64,000 nucleotides of DNA from contig JASANH010000250.1 of assembly GCA_030248295.1 (NCBI GenBank), positions 1 to 64,000 of the forward strand, given 5' to 3'. The notes beneath the pieces were generated by a model. The model was not told the DNA's origin, ran no database searches, and saw only the letters and a list, made by a program, of their open reading frames with translations. Both the position numbers and the translations under genes were made by a program. Each line of letters starts with the position of its first letter. Positions within the stretch are counted from its first letter, which is position 1. This document shows positions 56,528-64,000 of this stretch, piece after piece. This DNA comes from Mesodorylaimus sp. YZB2_4 (taxonomy: Eukaryota; Nematoda; Enoplea; Dorylaimida; Dorylaimidae).

Positions 56528-58004
56528 TCACACATTGAAATCGTAGTGTATGCACTTCTTTCCAGGAGCGCTAGTCGTTGACACATTGGGGCATTTTGGG
56601 CAATCATCTGACGCTGACCAAGTGAACAGTTCACAAACGCTCTGACAAGCTGTCAAATTTTGGACAAAGTTAAAACTGTGACACCAAATGCGTTGTGTGC
56701 ATGCATTGGCGCAATCTTGAGGCTGCGGCGCTGATAATATTTCAGTCGGCGTTTCCATCAAACACACGTCGCTTTTGTTGTAGGTTTGTTTAAAACCTAG
56801 AAGTCAAGATGATTACCATGTGCTTGACGAGCCAAAACACGGTGGCATACTGTTGAAATAACAGAGTGGATAATAACTAACATCGCATGTATTATCGCCT
56901 ACAATAACGGTATTTGAGATTGCCAGCATCGAGCAATATTCCCGTGGCCAGGTATCTACGGCGTCGCATGCCTGATACTTGATCCATGTATTGGCAGCAT
57001 TCATCGGAGGGACGCTCTTAACTGTCGGCGAATCATACCAGTGAGTCGTGTTTTAAGTAGTTGTACATGATATGGCGCCATCAACGCCATTGTCTCGTCT
57101 CAACGCAATCCAAGCCCTGCGAGTCCGGTTCTAAAACTTATCAGAAATGGATAAATAATTTTGTTTCTTTTTCTAATATTTGATTCCTATCAGTTTTCTA
57201 GTATTTTGTCATCAATTTTTCTTCATTTCCCACCTCGATTCCAGCTGTTTCCTGGATTTTTTTTCACTAGGCACAGGACACCTCGGTATTTTGCTTGTAA
57301 TGACCCACCCAAAGCGCATATCGGTATTTTTGCTTGTAAGGAATCGAAGGGGGAAGGAATGATAGTCAAAGGGGCGCGGATTAGTAAGATGTGATTATCC
57401 ATTCAAGCATTATGGCTTTTTCCCTAGCACTAAAAAATGACCTTATGCATAATTGCATACACGGATACGTAATTCTAATACTCGTAGACACTTCTCTCAT
57501 TGTTAGCTGCGACTCAATTAGTCGCCGCCACACTATGATGCGCCCGGCATCAGCGTGGGAGACAGACCTATTGCTCGGAAGAGTACAAGTTTGAATTTTT
57601 ATTTTTCTGTAATTCCTAATTTATGGATCAAAAAAAATGTCGTGGAAGTTTTTTAAAAAACACTCGTTCACTAGAGCTATATACCTGTAACCAAACTGAT
57701 AGCGCATTGAACTCGACGCCTGTGTGAATTTGAGCCAGTTTGCCGCCGCTCTTATCGCATTCCAACCAAGCGTTGTCCCAAGACGTTCTATTGGATGCCA
57801 AATAGAAAACTCGGTTGCCAATCACCAGTCCATTTAATTGATTCACACAGGCTTCTAATTGTAGATTCGCTTGATTCTGTTCGCTTGGCCTCACTGTAAA
57901 ACGAGATTTCTCTGCATACCCAAGCCCTCGTGCGCGAACTATTTCAGCCTACCTGAAATGAGAACCCACAGAATAAATAGCCTCGTTCCTGCGCCGAAGG
58001 CCAT
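56528..58004 (-). pseudogene. C-type lectin plus PAN/Apple gene C with a nonsense codon
   Basis: Exons 57953-58004, 57685-57893, 56851-57130 and 56528-56796 have the same phases as genes A and B, with introns of 59, 554 and 54 bases. Exon 1 encodes a signal peptide (MAFGAGTRLFILWVLIS). The lectin part (NQLNGLVIGNRVF, SGGKLAQIHTGVEF, WIALRRDNGVDGAI) and the PAN part (CANACTQRIWCHSFNFVQ, IHYDFNV) are otherwise complete. At 57053-57055 the codon is TAA where gene B has CAA (glutamine), cutting the lectin domain. The first lectin cysteine pair is also altered (NRVF where the others have RC). All splice sites and the remaining frame are intact, so the stop is recent or allelic. Confidence 0.82.
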
Positions 58005-59559
58005 GTGTCAAAAATATACTGTACCAACTGACCACAACATCCCAACTTTAAAGTAACGTAAGTAAGTCAAAACGGACTGCGTTTTGTCTCTCATAGATTT
58101 AATGGTATAATAACGTTTTTTTTCTTTCACAGGCGGAAACGAGCAGGCGATGCTGTACTAAGCAACAAGAAGCTGGTGGTGATGACAACTGAAGAAAGAA
58201 TTTGTTCTACATAAAGAGCCTTGGTGTGGAAGAGCTTGTCAATAATATCTTTGGCGTCAGTCAATACTTTTCTTACTCCCACGCTGAGCATTTTTCTGAC
58301 CAAACACCTGCACCAAACAACTGAAAGAAAGATCCCCCATGAAAAGGCGATCTGGAAAATCGGCTTTTTCTTAGCGAAAAGGCAGTGCGATATAGAACAG
58401 GCTTTTCTGTGTTTCAAGATTTAAAAGGGCTTTAAGGCATGGCAGTTTTGTAGAGGGTATCGGCAATTTCAACAGTTTTCAGTGGACATTGGCGCTGTAG
58501 TTGGCTGCATTTAGTTCCTCCGCATCATCATGTATAGGCAGATATCTTAGTGCTTTTCATAAAATCAAATCAACAAAAACTTCTTTCGATAAGTAATTTG
58601 GTAAAGCCATCCAAACAAAAAAACGATTTGGTTTTTGAAAACATCAATATCGCTTTTTTTACGTAGTTAACGATGGATGGCCCCTTCTCACCCAGTATGT
58701 CCTCGTGTGGAGGTGCTCGCAGTGAAGACACGGGACCTGCCGTGAGAGGTAGTCACCTCTACGGATAGGTCGGGATCACCTTTCTTCCAGGATCAGGATT
58801 TTTGTTTGAGGTCGTACATTGTTTGCACACACGAAGGAGATGAGTCTATTTTCCTTACTAAAGCACACTTTAGTCATCCAGGGTTTTTAAGCTTTTTATC
58901 AGGTCGAGTTTTACTCATTATAAATAAGCTGAAATCAATGAGCACATTCGCAGTTTCGATGCGCGTCCCGCAAGGTCAGCCTAGGCTAAGTAAAATCAGT
59001 GTTGCTATCATTATCGATTTGAGCCGATGTTGCTGTTGCCTCTTCATCGCTACTGCTTCATGCCAGATTTGATGGATCAGAGTGTACCTGCCATGCTTAT
59101 GCATATCATAATTATTAGCAGAATCCCGATGCCTCAATGTCGGGATCAGGAATGGGATCCCAACCTATCCCTCACAGCCGCGCTTATCATCTCATGACTG
59201 CTTGCCAGCTAATATGATTGGAAGTCCCGTAGAGAACTGAGCCGGCGCGGCCCAACCCGCAAAACTTTTAAAAAATATGGGGAAAAGTTGTGGGAAAAGT
59301 TTGTGGAGGTTTTTACAAAATAGAAATCCGCTCCATAAATCAACAACGATTTGTCTTCGAAGGAGATGGCATCTTGTCGAGCTCGAGAAAGCATAAGACG
59401 AAACATTCCACAAAACTGCGTTTGGAAGGGAAGGGGGTATGGCTGAAGTGGTCGACCATTTTTGAGGGGGGGTTCGCGAGAAGTGGTCGGCATGCGGTCG
59501 GGGGGGGGGGTCAAAAAATCGAGATTTTGTGCGGTCGACCTTTATGGATGGCCCCATAC
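58005..59559. other. Spacer between lectin copies C and D, no gene supported
   Basis: A minus ORF at 58127-58417 (96 codons) has a hydrophobic C-terminus but no recognised family. A dispersed repeat shared with 21160-21200 (GCAGAATCCC, ATGCCT, GTCGGGATC) lies at about 59119-59155. An 11-G run is at 59500-59510. Confidence 0.4.
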
Positions 59560-60424
59560 CAAGACGTTGACAACAAGACCATGGATCAGGATCACAGGCC
59601 AAAAGCTCCAACGACACCTAAATCTGGTAAGCCTACAGTACTTTTCATTCAGGAGTTCTTGTCTTTCAGACAGCCCGAAGTGAAACACCATCAACGCCCA
59701 AGAGGTCAACCGCTTAACAAGCCATCGAATCAGCATTCCCGCGGAAATCGTCTCACTCTCAGTCCATCAGCAACACATCACTCACACCTGGTTCAGCCAA
59801 CCAGAGAGTGCCCATATTGCGACCATCGAGGACACTTTGCGGATGAGTGTCGCACCGTCACTAATTTAGCGGCCCGCAAGGAGAAATCGAAAGCAGAGCA
59901 GCTATGTTTCAACTGCCTGGAGCTATGTGCTTGGAGGATTCGCCTCAATCGATGGGACAATACAACGAAATCATTCAAGCTCAGCTCAAATCAACATCAT
60001 AGAACCCGTTATTGGCGAAAATCCCACCAGTGGAAGTGTCCATTATATTCCCCGTTATCCAGTCATCACTCCTGGTAAAACGACAACAAAGGTGCATATC
60101 GTGTATGATGGGTTATCCACTAGCTCACGTGCGTTGCAGGCACACAGCCTCAATTACTGTCTTTTCCGTGGACCAGTTCTACTCGACGACCTTGTGGTTA
60201 TTTTGATTCGTTTCCGTTTGAACAAGATAGCTCTTGCGGCCGACATCGAGAAAGCCTTTCTGGAGGTTGGACTCCAGGAATCAGAACGGGACGTGACAAT
60301 TTCTCTGGTTGAAAGACCCAATGGTTTCCTCGACAGACGACAACGTTCAAATCTACCGTTTTTTACAACCTTTTTTTCGTTTTTGTCATCACGTGATTTG
60401 GTATCAAATAGTATCATTCGATGA
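59560..60424 (+). pseudogene. BEL/Pao retrotransposon relic 2 (gag zinc fingers joined to RT)
   Basis: The frame to 60078 carries two BEL-type knuckles (CPYCDHRGHFADEC and LCFNCLE). From about 59927 an overlapping frame reads as RT: NIIEPVIGENPTSG, VHYIPRYPVITPGKTTTK, VYDGLSTSS, LFRGPVLLDDLVVI, and ADIEKAFLEVGLQ with the first catalytic aspartate. The protease that should separate gag from RT is missing, as in relic 1, and RT stops before the YVDD box. No LTR was found beside it. Confidence 0.8.
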
Positions 60425-60710
60425 ACAAATTTTAAAAAATCAACTTGCTCAGAGCTTGTGCCTATCGACGTTGGTAATTACTGTCCGTTTTATGGACCAG
60501 GTATACATCGTTATGTGGGGAACTGCCGTGCTGTTCACGCTTCAGAGGGCGAACTTTGCGAGACAAAAGATCATAAGCCGGAAACTGTGAGGTAAAATTA
60601 TTTATCTATTGTTTACTTACGATTAGCACCGTTTCAGGACGCAGAACGAATCATAGATTTTGGCGGAATCGACTTGGAAGCCCCAAGCAGAGCTTCAGAC
60701 TAACCCCTTT

Positions 60711-60770
60711 ATTTGCCAGTCTCCGCGAGGTCTATTCGACGTCGAATAGACCTCGCGGAGACTGGCAAAT
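60711..60770. repeat. Perfect 60-bp palindrome
   Basis: 30 bases (ending TCTATTCGAC at 60740) are followed without spacer by their exact reverse complement. Such a sequence can extrude as a cruciform or fold as a hairpin. Confidence 0.95.
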
Positions 60771-60794
60771 TGGCACTTGCGCCAAGTGCCAATT
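60768..60794. repeat. Second palindrome abutting the first
   Basis: AATTGGCACTTG, three bases, then its exact reverse complement. It shares its first three bases with the end of the 60-bp palindrome. Confidence 0.92.
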
Positions 60795-61379
60795 TTAATC
60801 CAACTGCTGTACTATTGCTTATAAATTTCTAAGCGTGCACTTGAAGGGTGCATCTGCAGGATAATATCAATCTCTCCAACTCACAATCAGTGTGGATTCG
60901 TGAATGATTTGGGAGCTGCGGCCACTACACTCGCGGGAAAAACGCAGGCACTTGCACGTCAGCTGCATTGGTAAATACTGCTATGTTTATCAATCGTATT
61001 TAACTAGGCGGCGTCAAAAAAAACACTTACGCGCATTTTATAGATACTTAGAAGATGCTGTAAAAAAAGGAAAAACCCCAACTACAGTATCTCTACAAAT
61101 TCTTCTATGCCACTTTGCGCTTCGAAAGTCTGGCAAGAAATCCTCGGGGGTAATGCATAAATAATGCGCCAAAGGAAAATACAACGAAGGTGAGAATAAC
61201 ACGCTTTCTGGCGGATCGGAAAGTCGATAGTGTCCCCAGTTGCCAGGCAAAAGCATTGCAGCCAAGAGTAGTGCAGCTTCTTTTCAACTTGTGAATACGA
61301 CATGTCTTGGAAACAATGATGCCCGCGTATCACTTCTCGCACGACGATAGGGCTCTTCAGTGTTCGTCGAACGAGAGAG
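60795..61379. other. Upstream region of lectin copy D
   Basis: No coding domain is recognised. A plus ORF at 60904-61164 is basic and unmatched. The promoter of copy D should lie here, but no clear TATA box is seen near 61350. Confidence 0.35.
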
Positions 61380-61703
61380 ATGACCTCTCGAACAGTAGGA
61401 ACGTGCATTCTGATCTTATTGGCACTCATTTCAGGTAGGCTAAACTGCTCGCGAGTCCGAATGGTGTTTTTAAAAATGACACTTTATTATTTAGAAAGCA
61501 CAGCCGAAATATGCGGAAAGAATGCAAAGTTAGCGACCTGCGACCAACTAAACGGACTGGTGATCGGCAGTCGTTGTTTTTTCCATTTACTCAACAATCA
61601 GGCGTCATGGCAGAATTCTTGGGCGATCTGCGAACAGAACGGTGGGAAGTTGGCTCAGATACACACGAGCTCTGAATTAAATGCAGTGGCGGCTTGGCTA
61701 CAG
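61380..61703 (+). CDS. C-type lectin plus PAN family, copy D, exons 1-2 only
   Basis: Exon 1 (61380-61434, 55 bases, phase 1) encodes a signal peptide, MTSRTVGTCILILLALIS. Exon 2 (61495-61703, 209 bases, the same length as in C) encodes the first half of the lectin fold (CDQLNGLVIGSRCFF, ASWQNSWAICEQNGGKLAQIH, ending WLQ before a GTACCA donor). The intron is 60 bases. Exons 3 and 4 are not found downstream in the window; BEL sequence begins at about 61952. Either they lie beyond 64000 with BEL DNA in intron 2, or the copy is truncated. It is on the opposite strand to A, B and C, head-to-head with C. Confidence 0.8.
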
Positions 61704-61951
61704 GTACCAGTGAGACTGGAATAAGTGAATACCAATTGATAACCGCCAGGGATGTTGGCTGAATAGGCTATGAATAAGAGAGTCCGGCCTTTATTTGTCT
61801 ATACAAAAATACTTTTTTATTCGGTTTTTATCGCTTCGGTTCGCACTTTGATCGATGATGAAGCTGTCCTGTCTGCAAACAGCGTCAGCATAAATCAATC
61901 TGCCCTGGCGATGGGCAGAATCCAAGTTCTCAGTCTGTCCCCGCTACAACG
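61704..61951. other. Start of intron 2 or flank of copy D
   Basis: No lectin exon 3 (expected to begin close before WIALRR) can be read on the plus strand here. Confidence 0.5.
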
Positions 61952-62975
61952 ATGATAACTAAAAATTCTTCAAAGGCTTCGTTGACGCTTGTTTCTTGTG
62001 GCTCCTCTCCAGCCTCCTTTGAAGGAAATGCGGTACTCGATTCCACTAGTCAGCGCCCATATGTCTCATCGGAATTCGCTAAGAAAAGCAACGCTCGCAC
62101 TGTTCAAACTGAAAAGATTTAAGTTCTGCGTTTGGAGGCTTGCAGAGCAACTTTAAAGCTCGCATTGTATCCTTCTACCTGGTCCTCCGATTTATGTTTA
62201 CGCTCATGTAGTGCCCACTATCACTGACTCGACGAGTCGACCATTTATTCGTCTCTCCCCAGAAGGGACACAATTCTTTAAGCAGCTCGACCTCGCGGAT
62301 TCGATTTCCACCTCTCCCGAAAATCGCTCCGTCGATCTTTTGATCAGCGCTGAATGCTGGAATCAAATCTTCTCAGAATCCTGCGTCCCAGTACCAGGCC
62401 ACCCCTTTCTCTCGCTCATTTCTTCTCGTCTCGGGTGGGTACTGACTGGGGTAGGTGAATCTCCTCTCGATGCCAGTGCATCCACGAATATTGTCTCGCG
62501 TTTCACTACTCTCATCACAATGACGTCATCTCAGGATGATGATCGACATCCAACTTTTGAGTTAGATCCTTCTGCTCACGCTGCGGTTGATCCTTCTATG
62601 CCCTCGGATCTCGAAAAAATTGGAATCAAGGATGCAGGTTATGATCGTAACGACGAACTCGTTCCTAAAAACTTGGAAGAAACCTTGCAGCTTCCCAATA
62701 ATCTCTCCACAAAGCTCTGTCTCTTCTCTGATTGCTCGATTGCTCATAAGGCTGGCAAGTCCATTCTCAGTGATCCTTGCCCGGACGCTCTCCTCGTTTG
62801 CTACAGAGTCAGTAAGATTCGTAAGGTTGAAAATGTCCACTATCCAGCAGACATCATCCCTCGAGGAATAAAGGCTGAAACCTTTACCGCCGATGGAACT
62901 CGGTGGCACAGACCTGAATTCCTAAAAAAAAAGGAATCTGTTTGGCCACTATCACCTGTCGCGAACGCGAGCTAA
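61952..62975 (+). pseudogene. BEL/Pao relic 3: protease, then RNase H/integrase junction, RT deleted
   Basis: From 61952 the frame shows the A17-type protease region (NAVLDSTSQRPYVSSEFA, where DSGSQR is usual) up to a stop near 62119. The frame 62211-62975 goes on with FIRLSPEGTQFFKQLDLAD, VDLLISAECWNQIF and SSRLGWVLTG, the C-terminal part of the protease. It then reads, some 170 residues later, CYRVSKIRKVENVHYPADII, PRGIKAE and FLKKKESVWPL, the region between RNase H and integrase. RT is missing in between. It is an internally deleted, dead element. Confidence 0.75.
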
Positions 62976-63000
62976 GATCAAGGGCTTCACAGCCCAGGCA

Positions 63001-63197
63001 TGTTGGGAATGGGAAGTGATAATGTAAAGGTGGTGATAGAAGATACAAGTGATCATTGCATAGTGTCGTTTTATGAGAAGCGAGTGTACGGTCGGTTAAT
63101 CAAGTGCTCTATCGAAATATAATCTATATATATTAAATCAACGTGTGATTCTGCCGTCGAGCTAGATCAATTTCCACTGCGCAAACAATCGACGACA
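63001..63197 (+). repeat. 5' LTR of BEL/Pao element 4
   Basis: Starts TGTTGGGAATGGGAAG, as BEL LTRs usually do, and ends GACGACA at 63197, nine bases before a BEL primer site. No second copy is in the window, so the limits are by motif only. Confidence 0.65.
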
Positions 63198-63205
63198 GAA
63201 TTATT

Positions 63206-63221
63206 TGGTAGCAGAACGTGG
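63206..63221 (+). other. Primer binding site of BEL/Pao element 4
   Basis: TGGTAGCAGAACGTGG behind the LTR. The same site begins BEL relic 1 at 53475. Confidence 0.75.
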
Positions 63222-63250
63222 TTGATTGCGGCTATCAACGATCTCAAGCA

Positions 63251-64000
63251 ATGGCGGGCGCGGCGGCGAAGCTACGAAAACAGCTCGTCCCTCGGCGCCT
63301 AGCTCTTCGCCACCTGTTCGACGCGAAGCCAAATCTGGAAGTCGCTGACGTAGACTCGGCCAATGAGATCGGCAAGTACAAGGCCCGCTTGCGAGCGCTC
63401 TTCGAAGGCTATAAGAACAAGTACGACGACTACACGAACGTCGTGGACGACGCCGAGTCAGCAGAGTTCGCTACTGAAAGTGAGCAATACGCCCAAATGG
63501 AGATCGAATACGATATGGCGATCGCTGATATTAGCTGCTTTGAGAATCGGATGATCGAGAAAGAGGAACGCCAGCTCAAGGCCAGGCTGGAAGAGGCAAA
63601 GGTGAACGCGGAGATCGAGCGAATTCAGTTGCAGATACGACTGCAAGAAGAGGAACAAAGAATGAGGTGGGATATGGAGCGAGTCGAACAGCAAGCTCGA
63701 ATAGAACGTGAGCGCGTCGAACAAGAAGGTCGTAGCAACCAAGCCGTAGGCAACCAAGTTGGTATTAATCAAGGACGGGGTGGCATCGGTCAAATTCACG
63801 CCAAGTTACCCAAACTCGAGTTACCGAAGTTCAGTGGCGATCGGCTGCAATTCAAACCATTCTGGGACGCTTTCAACGCCTCGGTTCACGCGAATGATGC
63901 AGTCGCGCCTGTCACGAAAATGGCCAATCTGATGGCTCAGCTGACGGGCGATGCGAAATCAGTGGTCGATGGGTTAGCTGTTACAAGCGAGAACTACGAC
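63251..64000 (+). CDS. gag: BEL/Pao gag, intact start, runs off the window
   Basis: An open frame of 250 codons from ATG GCG GGC GCG, 30 bases behind the primer site, with no stop before the window ends. Residues 1-100 are helical and charged. About 100-175 is a strong coiled coil rich in E/R/Q (EKEERQLKARLEEAK). From about 178 comes the DUF1759 gag domain (LPKLELPKFSGDRLQF, then FWDAFNASVHAND and VTKMANLMAQLTGDAK). The domain order is that of BEL/Pao gag. The open frame contrasts with the three nearby relics and suggests a younger copy. It is not clearly the parent of those relics. Confidence 0.9.
   Translation, partial: MAGAAAKLRKQLVPRRLALRHLFDAKPNLEVADVDSANEIGKYKARLRALFEGYKNKYDDYTNVVDDAESAEFATESEQYAQMEIEYDMAIADISCFENRMIEKEERQLKARLEEAKVNAEIERIQLQIRLQEEEQRMRWDMERVEQQARIERERVEQEGRSNQAVGNQVGINQGRGGIGQIHAKLPKLELPKFSGDRLQFKPFWDAFNASVHANDAVAPVTKMANLMAQLTGDAKSVVDGLAVTSENYD

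Noticed and set aside
58127..58417. 96-codon minus ORF with hydrophobic end
   Set aside because: No splice sites, family or conservation could be shown. The hydrophobic stretch alone is weak evidence.
60904..61164. 86-codon basic plus ORF
   Set aside because: Composition only; no motif or context support, and it lies in AT-rich DNA upstream of lectin copy D.

Overview
The window comes from a eukaryotic genome, most likely a small ecdysozoan animal and probably a nematode. The supports are genes with 51-60 nt GT-AG introns, a degenerate seven-transmembrane receptor of the nematode Srx type, a secreted C-type-lectin plus PAN/Apple gene family, and a dense mix of Ty3/Gypsy, BEL/Pao, LINE, SINE, Harbinger and hAT-like elements. 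There are no bacterial operons or ribosome binding sites. The species cannot be named from the sequence alone.

Layout. 1-7445: Gypsy element 1 (minus strand; the 3' LTR is cut by the window edge). 9993-11061: intact lectin-PAN gene A (minus). 12.6-15.2 kb: three small DNA elements. 17959-25375: Gypsy element 2 (minus), with identical 186-bp LTRs and a 4-bp target duplication. A hAT-like element (20398-21499) splits its RNase H, and a PWWP chromatin-reader domain sits behind its integrase. 27.9 kb: a truncated SINE with a target duplication. 29283-30502: dead ABCC (MRP) transporter fragment. 30628-31776: a three-exon gene for a one-pass membrane protein with a lysine-rich tail. 33640-35821: hAT-like element. 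36.2 kb: trypsin-like relic. 37354-44004: lectin-PAN gene B (minus), whose two large introns carry a 1.76-kb foldback element, a MITE and a SINE. 46.0 kb: truncated Harbinger transposase. 47.2-48.05 kb: frameshifted Srx-like receptor. 48.97-52.5 kb: SINE and a degenerate L1/Tx1-type LINE. 53.5-55.8 kb: BEL relic. 56528-58004: lectin-PAN gene C (minus), with one nonsense codon. 59.6-60.4 kb: BEL relic. 60711-60794: perfect palindromes. 61380-61703: first two exons of lectin-PAN copy D (plus). 61952-62975: BEL relic. 63001-64000: a BEL/Pao element with LTR, primer site and an open gag that runs off the window.

The host genes are few: a dispersed secreted lectin-PAN family (two intact, one with a nonsense codon, one partial) and one membrane protein. 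Nearly everything else is mobile DNA or relics. The most notable observations are the PWWP domain in Gypsy 2, which would give a retrotransposon its own LEDGF-like chromatin tether, and a set of non-autonomous elements with 8-bp target duplications, each carrying its own short subterminal repeat motif.
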